Of a stretch of DNA of 64,000 nucleotides, positions 44,678-56,723 are shown in pieces (the first letter of the stretch is position 1; each line of letters opens with the position of its first letter). A program made the translations under genes and the position numbers. The stretch is from assembly GCA_009733575.1 (NCBI GenBank), contig ML769507.1, positions 122,568-186,567 on the forward strand, written 5' to 3'. The notes under the pieces were generated by a model. The model worked only from the letters and a program-made list of their open reading frames with translations, was not told the origin of the DNA and ran no database searches. Source of the stretch: Gymnopus androsaceus JB14. Its lineage: Eukaryota; Basidiomycota; Agaricomycetes; Agaricales; Omphalotaceae.

Positions 44678-45210
44678 CAGTGTTCTACCAAAGGCCTAAG
44701 CCTTAAGTACATAGGCCTTAAGTTAAGGCCTTATGTTAAGGCTTCAGGACTTTCCTCAAACCCCTTAAGGCCTTAACAAAGGCTTAAGCGGCTCTGTACC
44801 AAGCCAAAATTGAGCCAAAAGTGAAACACTTATGTAGGAATATTTAATAAAGTCTCATTTTTCTACCTTTAACTTGATATTTCCATAATAAAGTAATATA
44901 TTATTCCAAAAGGATACTTAGTTGATGAAGTGCAGAGCTTATGGAGACACTGGTGGCTGTTGAAGGTGCTATACCTGACAATGGTGCTAACAAGATTGGT
45001 AATGAGGAAGAATATATTGTAAACCATAATCTAGAATTCTGTATAACACAAAATTTCATTATCTCCTGTGGCACTGGCCTGACATGGGCAGTTTAAAAAT
45101 AAATAAAAAATCAACTTAAGGCTTAATTAAGGCCTTAAATTAAGGCCTTAAATGGTCTTAAGCCCTAAAGATTTTGAGATTGTTATTTAAGGGCTTATGG
45201 TAGAACACTG
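44678..45210. mobile_element. Non-autonomous hAT-like element, 533 bp
   Basis: Ends CAGTGTTCTACCA and TGGTAGAACACTG are flanked by an 8-bp direct repeat AGGCTGTA (44670-44677, 45211-45218). Subterminal regions on both sides are filled with AAGGCCTTAA words. No transposase. Confidence 0.93.
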
Positions 45211-45224
45211 AGGCTGTAAGCACC

Positions 45225-45350
45225 CCAAGATGCTGGTGTCGGCGAAGGATATGCCATCTGCGGAAAGGACTTTTTCTAGCAATGAGTTGTATACAGGTGG
45301 CACGCCGTGTGGTGAGAAGGATGCCGGCGAGATAGGGCATCGGTGTCAAG
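45225..45350 (-). pseudogene. Fragment D of the 170-residue unknown gene
   Basis: The minus strand reads PYLAGILLTTR, then a shifted frame containing the equivalent of SAEDIS. This is the first about 45 codons of the family with indels. It lies beside the hAT-like element. Confidence 0.7.
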
Positions 45351-47455
45351 ATTCAAGAGAAATTAGCGCTCAATGGGCGTCTAAGAATCTCTTTTCCTCT
45401 TCACCACCCAAGAGTCAAGACGTGCCAAGACGACATGGACGCGCTTTCCTCAGAGATGGTGGTCGTGAACTGCGCCACAAATGCTTTTCCATCTAATCTA
45501 TTTCGATGTCCTCACATCCTCCTTACTCGTATGGCTCTCGAATCCCTAGTCGCTTCGAGGGCTTTGATCTTGCGCACAATAGGGCTGGGCTGGGTCTGGG
45601 GCGAGGACGGACACACCGTGTTGAACGGGTGGAGGTGGAAAGTGTATTGGACGAGACGTGTGTACGTTTAGTTTGGGGGTTGAAACTGGCCAATGGAAAT
45701 GGGAGACTGCCTGAATCACTCGCAATCCGGGCTTTCGTATCTACCTAGAAAGGAACTCTCATTTGGAAGAGTGGATTCGTCCTTCCTTTCTTTCCAGAGT
45801 CTCTGAGTCTTCTTGTTTGACGGAAGTATTGATTCCAATTCAGCTGGCGCTTCGCTTTCTTCCTCACTATCACCTTTGATACCGGGCTTGGGCTTTACTC
45901 AAGATTGGGGGAGGCAGAAGGTCACTTATGTTCGGTTTGAAGAAAAAATTCCAGTCTGCACCCCCCTCAGCCTCTCTTTCTCAGCTTCAAGCTGCTATTA
46001 GCTAAATCTATGGCCAGGCCAACGTGTCCACTCTTCTTCGCGGAAAAGAACTCTCTCTCTTGCGTTGTGTCGAGATGCTCGGATGAATCGTGAACATTCA
46101 GATAAAGAAAGAGACGGAAAACGTCACTGTACTCTACTGTTACGGCAATGTTCAATTCGATAGAGAAAGTCGCGGGAGGATCAAGCCATTTACTTATTAT
46201 CTTCTTGCGACTGCGTTGGTACCAGTCGACAAACGGGCACAATTACCGATCGTGACGAATAACTCTCCACCTACCTTCCAACTTGTCCACGACGAATAAC
46301 TTGCCGCCTTCGTTCGAATCCCTAGCTTTTGGGTCGGATAATCGAAGAAGCAGTGGTATGAGTTGCAGGTCGTCAGCCAAGAATAGATAATAGAGATGGC
46401 GGCTGATGGTCCTGAGCTTGGCTCAGAAGCGCTGAACATGCTGGCGAGTTTTTTTTCTCAGGATGCCGCTACCCGTATTATTAGCAGTGGGATAAACGCA
46501 ACTATTTATGAGCAGGTGGTGATAAGAGTTTGGATCTGTTTGCCTTGTAAGTATCATAGATATCCTATCTCCACTTGATTATCTCAAACACTTCAACGTT
46601 CAGAGGCGCGAGCGCCGATATCAAACGCGACTGCACGCGCGCGCGACAAGAGACTACCATCGTTCATTGTCGGCGCTGACTTCTCTTGTACGTACTTCCA
46701 GCTTTGAAATGCGACTGCGTGCGTGCCTGCGACAAGAGACTATGTACTTAGCATCCCTTATTGGCTTCTACATCCGAGACTTCATGTATGTCACCAATGC
46801 ATCGTACAGTACACGGCTCAAACATATGGTTGAAGCGAGGCGGGAGAGGGCAGATGGAGTAGAATTCTGTTCGTCCGTCTACGGTCCGACACAGATCTGG
46901 TATCATCACTCACACTGAGCCCGAACCTGTTTTTCGACTCCCTCCAAGGATTGGTTCAGGCTGGTGTATTACGTCCAACGCAGATCCAGTATCACTTCGT
47001 CCTAGGGTATTAATTCGAACCCGTTCTCGACTGTTCGATCCAACGGACTTCCGAAAACTGCCAGTTCAGGGAACGTCGAAATTCCGAACCAGATTCCAGG
47101 ATGTTGTCTCGCATCGATCACTATATGTTCATTAACTGTGTGTCATTTTCATCCTGACGAAATGAGATACAGTACTACGTTCTACTATAGCATCACAAGC
47201 AGATCGAGATGTGGAGAGGCGGGAGTCTGACGGCCCACGGGAGTGAATCAACTCATTCAATGGTGATAGAATGTTAGCCTGTTCGCGGTTCATCCAATAC
47301 TATCTTCTCAAGCAACGATCATCTAGGCAGAAGTGATTACTTTAATCTTTGTCGCAACTATAACTTCTTTAATTTTCTGGACTGTGGTTAACCTTTACTT
47401 CCCGGGCTTATATTGTCGGCTCTTCCTCAATCCGTGTCAGAAACTCTTTTCCATC
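45351..47455. other. Intergenic region without a convincing gene
   Basis: Several short frames occur (45435-45671, 46090-46299, 46396-46578), none with a motif. The frame at 46396 (MAADGPELGSEALNMLASFF) is followed by a GTAAGT donor and could be a first exon, but no second exon was found. The last 120 bases are the 5' flank of P450 A2. Confidence 0.4.
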
Positions 47456-49468
47456 ATGAACTCCCTGGTTTCTTGGACTGCCATCATCATTGTTGGTCTT
47501 TCACTGGCACATATGGTATCGAGAAAGCTTCAAATTCGTAGATCTCTTCCTCCGGGACCTAAAGCCGACCCACTCATAGGCCATTTACGCAAAATTCCAC
47601 CTGTGGGCCAGCCGGAAGTGTTCCACGAATGGGCCAAAAAATACGGTTCGTTTTACATTGCTTTCTTTTGTTATTGGTTGTTGAACCAGAAATTCTATGT
47701 AGGCGACGTGATGTACCTTGAGGTACTTGGCAGGAAGATAATCATCTTGGATACCCTTGAAGCGGCCAACGATCTTTTAGACAAGAGGAGCGCCGTCTAC
47801 AGCTGTCGACCAAACTTTGTAGTGTTCAACATGATGGGATGGGATCGCGGTCTGGCGTTTATTCAATATGGGAAACGGTTCCTTCTACATCGAAAGTTAT
47901 TTCAGAACTACTTTGGCCGTCAGGAGAGTATGGTGTTTAATCCAATCTCGTATGAAGAGTCGATTGTTATGGTGAAAAATCTCATGGATCGTCCCAAGGA
48001 TTATGATAAGATCATTGGACGGTAAGTCTTCCTTCCTTCCATCAAGAAAAATTTCTAAGCTTTAGTTTAGATATACGACATGCATTGTTGTGAGGATTGC
48101 GTACGGCTACTCTATCAAAGATGATAATGATCCTTTGGCTATTCTCGTCGACGAAGTTGGGAAGCTGATTCATAATTCTGGCTCGCCGGCCAGTACTCCT
48201 GTTGATTTCTTCCCTTGGTGTGAGTTTGTTCAGCTTTTCAGGTATTCATTCTCATCCATCCAAACTGGCTCTCATTATCAATCTCAACTCTAGTGGCTCG
48301 CTTCCCCTCATGGTTCCCTGGTACCTACTACGCAGAATATGCGCGCAAGTGGAAAAGCCTCACACACGAGTTTATCAATTATCCGTTCAACTTTACGAAA
48401 AAGCAATTGGTATGCATAATACATTGTGTCCGTTCATCGCATTTGATCTGACAGAAAAAAGTCGGAGGGCAAAGCACAGCCGTCGTTCCTCTCAAAGCAT
48501 CTAACTGATCTGGAAACTGAAGAAATCGAAGATGAGCAAGATTACATTGAGGACATAAAGAATGCCGCTGGGCAGATCTACAGCGCAGGTGCAGACACGG
48601 TAAGCTGCATATTATTATCAAAATCCATATATGCTAAATCTTTGTATGCCCCAGTCTTGGGGGACTCTTACGGTGTTTCTCATGGCCATGGTTCTACACC
48701 CGGAGTGCCAGACAAAGGCACAAGCGCAAATAGATGCGGTGTGCGGACCCGATCGACTCCCCACTTTTGAGGACCATGAATCCTTGCCCTACATCGAATA
48801 TATAATGCGAGAAGTGATGCGGTGTGTACTTGAGGTTTAATTCGTGAGAGAGAGGAAATACGACTGACGATTCATATCAGTTGGCATCCTATAGCTCCAA
48901 TGGGCGTCCCTCATCGGTCGTTGGAGGATGATGTCTATAATGGCATGTTCATCCCCGCCGGGTCCATCCTGTTTGCGAATATAAGATCGATGGGGTGGCA
49001 CGAGCACATATACAAGGATGCGCCTACATTCGATCCTGATCGTTACATTCCAAAGTCTCAAGGCGGTAGGGAGGAGCCATATCTATCACCTTTTGGTTTC
49101 GGACGAAGGTGAATACTTATGCCAGTGGTTACAGTTGTGACGTCAAGGCCACGAAATTCCGAACATAGCTGACATTTGGATAGAATATGTCCCGGGAGGT
49201 TCCTCGCAGAGTCTACCGTCTGGATGGCGATGGCGATGATTTTGGCGACATGCAAGATAGGAAAGGCGAAGGACGTCGATGAGGTGGAGATAACGCCAGA
49301 GGTTGATTTTAATATTGGGATCGTCAAGTAAGTACTAGTGTTGTTCCTCTTGATTTGGAGCTGTAAGCTAATTCGTGATAAAATGCCAGCCACTTGAAGC
49401 CGTTCAAGTTCACCTTGGTACCTCGTACTGCCAAAGCTTCCGCATTAGTAGAAGAAGCTCATAGATAA
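47456..49468 (+). CDS. Cytochrome P450 monooxygenase, copy A2
   Basis: Paralogue of A1. Nine exons of identical length: 47456-47645, 47703-48021, 48071-48219, 48294-48409, 48462-48599, 48655-48821, 48881-49108, 49184-49327, 49390-49468, giving 509 residues. It has the N-terminal anchor MNSLVSWTAIIIVGLSLAHM, hinge LPPGPKADP, I-helix SAGADTSWGTLT, ExxR in EYIMREVMR, FDPDRYIP and haem loop FGFGRRICPGR. The fifth exon begins after an unusual ...AAAAAAG acceptor, chosen because it alone keeps the frame (SEGKAQPSFLSKHL). No inserted element in intron 4. It lies 1 kb upstream of a UbiA-type gene in the same orientation. Substrate unknown. Confidence 0.92.
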
Positions 49469-50516
49469 AACGTATTTATTACAAGTATTGTTTTTACTAG
49501 AGAAATATCTCGTTTCTGCTAGATGGTAGAATTTAGCATTATGATATCTTTTTCGACCGCCCTGCCACTGGCCAGCAACCGAACGTCAAGAGCGACATTC
49601 AGCGGAGAAATGGAGTATACTGCATTTTACATCGCCTCAACGCGTGTAATTGTTATCCTATAAGTTATCCAGCGTAGAGTTGCGCAATCGCACATTCCCG
49701 TCAACATCTCCCTATGATCATCACCTAGCTTAGGACCCAAATCTATGCTCATTATACTTGGAAAGTGCCTGAACAGCTCCGCATATCAAGTCCTGTCCTG
49801 ATGGAGCTCAAGTTGCACAGTTGCACCATCCAACCTTCACAACACAAATCAATGACAGCAATACCTCATTGTTGTGAACTTGTTTGAACGCACGGTAAGC
49901 GTTGAGCCGCTTTTTCTTTAGTACATACATATAAATGTAGATTGACAAATCGCATTGTCCGCTTCGTGCCGCGTCCGTTTTGCTTACCGCAGGTTCGCGT
50001 CTCGTTTCAACCTCGGTTATTCGTTGTATGTTTCAACCCGCCGCTCATTTCTGGAAAATGGAAAAGTGTTGAATTCAGTAAGCCTGAGTTAGTATGTAGT
50101 GGGGTAACTACAGCACTACCCAGCACTATCCAGTAAGTATATAAAGTGGTTGAGCGAGCTCCAGATCTGAGATCAACTCCCATTTTAAGTCAGTATAACT
50201 ACATATCACAGAATAGATGCGGTATCGGCCTCTCCATACAATGCATTCCACGCATCGTGATACGATGGTATTCTGCCACTCATATAAGATGTCCAGTTGA
50301 AGCCCAAATTTTCCGACATTTCTATTCTATTAGGAAAAACTTGCGGCCAGTTGTACAAGTTTGCAAACCCCCAAAAAGACCAGATCCGAATATCTTGACG
50401 ACAGATCACAAAAATTGAGTACCTCTAGCTCAAAGATTTGGTGTTCCTATTCTCACGGCGGTATGGCCTCTATATAGTTTCAGCTAGCCTCGAAAATCTC
50501 GTTATTCCCCCTTTCA
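49469..50516. other. Intergenic region
   Basis: No supported gene. TCTATATAG at about 50469 may be a weak TATA-like element for the UbiA gene. Confidence 0.4.
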
Positions 50517-51560
50517 ATGCTGTCTCCTGTGCGACTTGGAAATTATTTTCTCAAGGGTGTTTACGATGTCCTCGTTACACTTTTCTTCTTTTCTAAATCT
50601 GATATCAAGTCGACTCTCATCCCCATAGTCAGCCAATTGCTTCTCTGTCCAGAACCCCCTTGACATGCATTATCACAGACATCTTTTGCTGCCGCTTGCG
50701 CACCTCTCCAGTCAATCGCACAGCTCCCAGCCACCGTTGTCTGGATTTGGATTCACCTCCTTCAATTTAATCTTGCCAATCAGCTTATCAGTGTTGAAGA
50801 GGATCGTCGTAACAAACCTGATCGACCGCTTCCTTCAGGGCGGGTCAGTCTCCCAACCGTCCTCGCATTTCGCTGGATTCTTGTACCAGCATGTTTTGGA
50901 TTTTCTGCGCTTTTCAGCTTCCAAGTGGTATGCTCCAGTGTCGTTTTCGTAGCCTTGACTGTGTTGTACAATGAATGCGGAGGACATGCATACTGGGCCA
51001 CTCGAGATTTTTTGAATGGACTTGGATTTTCTGCCTTCGAGTGGGGCGCTTGTCTTATCGCAGGTTTGGGACTTGAGTGTTTTATATCGTACTGGGCTTT
51101 ACTGAAAAGGTATTACATAGGCCCAGATCAAACTAAACTCACTGATGTGGCGCTTAGGGCGGTCTACATTGGCTTTCCCTTGTTTGCGACGACAATTCAC
51201 TGCCAGGATTTTAAGGATATCCAGGGCGATACACTGCTTAATAGGCAAACGCTACCAATTTTCCTCCCTGCGGCTTCCAGATATATAATTCTCACAGCTT
51301 TAACGATGTGGTCGCTTACTTTGGCATGGCTCTGGGAGCTTCCTGTGTCGATCTCTGCTGCCTTTATTGGACTAGGGCTATATGTGGGTGCGCGGTTCCT
51401 GATGCAGAAGACTAAGCATGAAGATCAAGTTTCCTACTACTGGTATAACGTACGTTCAAATTCACACAAATTCAACCACTAATCACTGATAAATCGACAG
51501 GTCTGGCTTTCAGCCGCTCATGCTTTGCCGGCGATCAAGCTGCTGCGGTCTATATTATGA
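50517..51560 (+). CDS. UbiA-family prenyltransferase
   Basis: Integral-membrane enzyme of the type that transfers prenyl groups to aromatic or other acceptors, or cyclises them. Exons 50517-50627, 50679-51063, 51121-51449 and 51501-51560 give 294 residues with about eight hydrophobic segments. The first Asp/Glu-rich motif is NQLISVEEDRRNKPDRPLPSG, with the NKPDRPLPSGR segment that follows it in fungal members. The second is HCQDFKDIQGD followed by RQTLPI. The third intron-like stretch at 51064-51120 is 57 nt and stop-free; removing it gives IAGPDQTKL. The start MLSPVRLGNYFLKG was chosen as the first ATG in a frame reaching the first hydrophobic helix. Its neighbour is P450 A2 on the same strand, suggesting specialised metabolism. 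Substrate unknown. Confidence 0.85.
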
Positions 51561-52471
51561 GCGTACACAAGGTACTGGATAATTTGCCAGTAATAGAGCT
51601 TTTAGTATTAAGGATACATGATAGATATATATCATCGAATGATATACTTACTTAGACTAGCTAGAGAATACTAGGTACCCCACTGAAACCGCCGGGCAAG
51701 CATCGATAAAATCCCAGCTTGAGGAGGTGAGCGGTAAAGCTGATCTCCACCACTTTAGTCTCAAGGACTGAGTCAACTCAGATGCCAACTGAGGCTAAGC
51801 GGTGCACTTCTTGTCTTCTTGAGTACCCAGGACCAGAATGTAATTTGCTATGGCAAGCATCGTGCTATGGGTGCACGGGGGACATGTACTGACAGCAGAT
51901 TAATATGAGCTATGTATTTTGCATTCAAAGCTGAGAGTGGGTTCTCCCAAGCACTGCTTATATTACTTATTTGAAATTTCAACCCAATTACGTCTTGCGA
52001 GATCCAGCTTTGACCGGCGTGGCTTGGTTCATGATCTGATCAATTTCTCTTTGTACTTACTGTAAGTCATGTGATTTATTATCTCGATCTAGGCTGTCAC
52101 TTCCGTATCACTAGTGACAAGATATCGACAAGTATTACTGGTACTGAGGACTTTCCAGTGACACCATTGCTTCGCAACGGCAAACTCAGACTGCGGGCAA
52201 AGTTAACGAATGCGACTTGAGCGCATGTTTGAACTTTTGTTTCAATCTTTCGGGTCATGGTATCTAGCCGATGTTCAATGTTTTGCACTTTTGCGCATGC
52301 ATTCAAACTCGGACTGAGTGCAGAAGCGGTCCTAATTTGACTTGATGCCCTCCATAGTCGAACTGTGATCTCTGTATTACTGCAGTTAATAATTTCTCCG
52401 AGATCATCGAAAGACGGGATACGGAACAGCTCTGCTTCACCTTTAACCCTCCGAGGCTTAACGATGCATCG
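51561..52471. other. Intergenic region
   Basis: I see no gene. The minus-strand frame 52097-52306 is short and featureless. Confidence 0.4.
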
Positions 52472-52479
52472 TATATAAA
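52472..52479 (+). promoter_or_regulatory. TATA-box-like element
   Basis: TATATAAA lies 93 bp before the ATG at 52565. Confidence 0.5.
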
Positions 52480-52564
52480 CACGGGCTTAATTTGGACAGG
52501 ATCTTCATCTCATTCCCCCGCGAACCGACCACACTAGTCCCACTCTCATACTTCCAATAGCGAC

Positions 52565-53024
52565 ATGATTTTCGAATTTCTTACTCTTCACGTAGTGGCC
52601 TCTTTCAGTGTTCTTGCCGCTACCTCTGCATAGGAGGTGAAGATGTACGAAGGTGATGGCTCTAGCTGCTGTAGCGGAGGAACCACACATTACGGGACTG
52701 AAGGAACCTGCATCAGCGCTGCACTCGACACCGTCGCTATGGAGGTCCTCTCTGCTGATGGATGTATCTGTACGTGCCCTTGTCTTATTTGAAGTAAAGC
52801 GAGTCTGATGTATTCCTTTTACACGGTTTCATTTTATTCTGAAAGGTAGGAATGAATCCTCGAGGGATTACCTGAATCTACACACTGACTGCACTATTTT
52901 TTCTTTTAGTGATTGCGCTGGTATGGTGGATATGTTGAATCGAGCGGTGATTGCTTCAAGGACCCAGCTCCTGGCAAGCGCATGTCTAGGCTCAGTGCTG
53001 ACATTTATCTCATGAATCCCTCTC
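52565..53024 (+). pseudogene. Possible secreted cysteine-containing protein with in-frame TAG
   Basis: The ATG at 52565 opens MIFEFLTLHVVASFSVLAATSA, a good signal-peptide pattern, followed directly by TAG (52631-52633). The same frame then continues EVKMYEGDGSSCCSGGTTHYGTEGTC and ISAALDTVAMEVLSADGC before a GT donor near 52770. A downstream stretch (52913-53018) reads DCAGMVDMLNRAVIASRTQLL in one frame. A TATA-like box precedes it. The TAG may mark a pseudogene, a sequencing error, or part of a very short intron (GTAGTG...GCATAG, 42 nt). No named family is recognised. Confidence 0.4.
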
Positions 53025-53389
53025 TAGCGTCTTTCCTCGCCGTTTGCTGAACATGTTAATTAATTTTGCGTGGAGCTCGGAGAGAATCTGGCGAATTGTC
53101 CACGTAGAGCTTTAAAAGTGAAATGTTAATGTTTATCATGATTTCGGAATTCGATAAGCCGAGAGAATTTCTTCAACCTCTGAGCATGTGTAACTTAGGC
53201 TCTAGACAAGTACTGTATTTGAAAGAGAGCAGTCCGAATGCCTCGTAGAGTCGAGAGCTGAGAGCATCTGGCCTTTCTTCAAGCTTTGAACGAAAGTCAA
53301 AGATCGAGCGCAGCATTCTCCTTATTACATGTGGTTTTGAAGTCTAGCTCGCAACCTCCCTCGTTTATATTGTTTATCGTTCCTATCAT

Positions 53390-54200
53390 ATCATATCATA
53401 GACGTTGGGAGCTCGAGGCTCGGTGATGCAGAGAAATGACCTTCTGCTGCATCAGTGCCGGAGCAATTCGTTCTCTTCTGTTTGCGGGAAAAGATATCCG
53501 CGTCGCTGCTGCTTCTTGATCGAGTGATATATTGAGAATTTTGGGGTGCTTTTCACTCCCAGCCGACGACATACGCATCCCGCGTATTAATCAAACTGCG
53601 ATAAAGCACGGCGCAAGTCTTGACTAAGGTTGAAACGAGTTCTCGAATCTCGCAGATTGCCCTCGCAGCGCGGTCAGAGCCAGTCAGTGATGCAGTTTTC
53701 GAACTACGGAAGGAAGGAAGCCAGCAAGAGATCCCGATTCGCGTGAGATAATATAGGGATGAGATGGCAATAGGCTGCACGAAATCCTTCGAATTCCAAG
53801 TGACCTTCTTCTAGGTCCAGGTAAGGCGGGTTTTCTTCGGATGACGACGGCGAAAGCCTCGATCGAAGGAACTATCAGGATTCAGTATCTCTTGTAATAC
53901 GATGAGATTGGGTGTCGGAGAGCGCAATAAATGGACTCGGGCACAACACAGGATCAACGCTGGAGATATTCGGCCTAAAACTTGCACCAGGACCAGTACC
54001 AGTACGTCGAGTTAACTGAATCACGTCCGACGAATTAAAGTGGGAAAATTGCCTTGAGAATCTGTGTGATTATTCTTGAATAGCATACTCTGCGCGCGAT
54101 TTAACAAGTAAAGAAGGGGCGGGGCGAATGTTCTGAGTGTTATCAGAGGCTATATTATGTAGTTGTCGTCTAAATATCCACGTGGTTGAAGAGAAAGTTC
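53390..54200. repeat. Inverted third copy of the amidase-associated module
   Basis: The reverse complement resembles about 11350-12250, with words such as GAATTTTGGGGTGCTTTTC and CACAACACAGGATCAACGC (the latter also in copy 1 near 3105). It is followed by an amidase on the plus strand, so module and amidase were inverted together. 53025-53389 shows no gene. Confidence 0.65.
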
Positions 54201-54299
54201 ATTGGCGCTTGCCAGCGCCTACCGTTCTTGACCAATGACTAGCTTCAGTGTTCACAAAACGATAACCATTTTGGAAAAGGATACCCTAATACCTAGTCC

Positions 54300-56031
54300 C
54301 TCTGATTCTCGCTTGTTTTCTGCTTCTCAGTACCGCAACAGCATCTTCACATGTAGCTTTCCACATCTTTACGAGGCGACGGTATCACAGCTTCAAAACG
54401 GACCGCTAATTATGCTTAGGCCTACTTTGCGCGAATCAAAGAAGTCAAATTGAAAGGACCAGCACTTCGAGCCGTGTTAGAAATTAATCCTTCGGCTTTG
54501 AAGCAAGAAGCAGAATTAGATGAGGAAAGAAAGCTGAAGGGAAAGATACCTATGTTGTTGAAGGTACGTGTGGTATTCAGCGTAAATTTGAAAAAATCTC
54601 ACTATTGTACGTGCTTAGGACAATATTGGTACAAAAAGTGCTGAAGGTAAAGATTCCAGTTGAATTCCAGAGAAAATACTGGCCAAGAAATCGAAATCTT
54701 CGCATAGGCATGCAGGTTCCTACACTTGCTAGGTTCCGTCGTTCCAGAATCGGATGCTGGAGTTTTCAAGAAGCTTCGAAAAGCCGGTGCTATCATTCTC
54801 GGTAATCCATTGCCTGCGCTTTGTCGCTTCCGGAAGATGGTCAGCAATAGGTGGTCAAGGAACCAGTTCTTATAATCTAAATGGTGATATGTGTGGATCT
54901 TCGTTAGGGTCTACAGTAGCGATTTCTATTGGTTTGGGTGCACTTGCGGTTGGAACGGATACATCGGGAAGTATTACTTTCCCTACGAGTCGCAGTGATA
55001 CCGTGGACGACAGGCAAGTTATGAACCATCTTGAAAACAATTTAGCATGCTGATCCTCATCGATATCTCCTAGTCGTTCCGATTTGCTGACATCAAGACA
55101 CAGTCGAACCTATGGCACGTTCAGTTACAGCAGGACCAGACCCAAACCTCTCCACTCCCCAACTACATCTCCACACTGGATCCCAACGCTCTATCCGGTA
55201 AACATATCGGCGTTCCACGAAAAATATACATCGACGACACCACGCATCGAACATCGGGTCATCATTGCAGCCTTTGAGGAGTCTCTCAAAGTGATGAAAG
55301 AAACGAGTGCTAATATCGTCGATCCAGCGGATTTGCCTTCAGCTGATGAACTGATCAAAGCTGGGTGGGCAGATGAAAAGTTGATATGTTTAGTGGAGTT
55401 TAAGATTGACGTGAATAGGTATCTTTCGAAGTTGAATGAGAATCCGTCGGTGGGTACGAACAGTTGCGGGTACTATCAAGTTGAATGATGAGAAGCCGAG
55501 AGTGTACAAAGATCAGTCTGTAAGTTTTGACTTTTTTTTCCCGTGAGTTTGCTGATGAACGTACAGATTGACTAAATCGAATCTAGCGGAAGGGTTTACT
55601 GAGAACGTTCTTGAAAGCCTAGCGAGAAAGGTCAAGTTGAGCGGGGAGCAAGGCATCGATGCAGTATTGGCCAGATACAATCTAGATGCGTTGGTGGCTC
55701 GCTCACTCGACTTGTCAATCTGCAGCGTCAGGTAAGAGTAGTCCTTTGTGAACTCAAAGAATGATGCTACTCACTGAGCATCCAGCCAACGTCGGGTATC
55801 CGATGATTCAAGGTACGTTACCGCGACCGTCCAAGACCACAAAATGTACTCAATCTGCACCTGGCACACCATTTGGTATATCGTTTTTTTTTTGCTTCTG
55901 CATGGAGCGAATACCAGTTGATTGGGATGGCGTATGCATTTGAGCGCAAGACACAGACGAGGATGAAGAGAAGGGCATATGATGAGCCTGTTCCGAAAAC
56001 TCAGTTGGGAGATGTGATAGGCCAGAAATGA
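54300..56031 (+). pseudogene. Amidase (amidase-signature family), copy 3, degraded
   Basis: Segments in order: LYEATVSQLQNG, MKGPALRAVLEINPSALKQ, a shortened KGKIPMLLK (the usual RGPLHG is missing), DMCGSSLGSTVAIS and TDTSGSITFPTSRS, then VIIAAFEESLKVMKE and LPSADELIKAGWADE, and the terminal exon ending at 56031. The reading frame changes several times, the stretch between the nucleophile loop and the C-terminal half is shortened, and a homopolymer near 55890 is lengthened. It is clearly not functional. It lies 0.7 kb upstream of P450 B1. Confidence 0.85.
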
Positions 56032-56723
56032 TTATTAGAGTGCGAGGGATATTAAATTCACGATTTCTCAGGCCTATCTATCTGAGGGAAGGTGTACCAT
56101 CGATTCGACGAATCCTATCGTACATTTCTGGCTTTTGGCTTTTTTTTTTTTTCGCTGCATGACTTTATCTCATTTAGCCTAATCCTATTCAACAGATGCA
56201 AACCGTTGGGAAAGTCTTCTTGCCTATGATGCCCCTCGTCGATTTAGAACCTACTGTAACACATGGAGGCCGCAGCCGGCATCGGTTCTACCGGTGGTCA
56301 CAACACACGCATGAATGTCAACTATGAGCAAGTACTAGCAGAATATAAGCAGCTACCCATTCAGCAGACTTCTCCACTGAAGTTTGTTGTGAGTCAACTT
56401 TGTCGTTGACATGGAGTGAGAGTGTCGTGTTCAAAGAACCACCATTGAACCCAAGCACTGATCGGTATCTAAAAATCAGAACCAAAACTCTTCTGACGCT
56501 GGACTTTTCCCTAATCTTAGAGGTTCTACGTAGCTTCCGAAGTTACAGCAAGTCTCACCGTTATCGCCAGCTCATCACTCAATTGTGTCAGTGGTTCAGG
56601 TGAATTCAAGTTTATCTATGGATTCTACTAACCAAGTATAGACGTTGATTGATTGTGATCGTATGATTGAGGCAAAGATATAAAGCCTCAGAGTGTCTGT
56701 TTCACAGGTAAAGCACCAACACC
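56032..56723. repeat. Duplicated spacer upstream of P450 B1
   Basis: It resembles 60134-61320 and, inverted, about 240-590 and 8690-8930, sharing ATGCAAACCGTTTGG-like and CCACCATTGAA words. No gene is seen. Confidence 0.6.
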
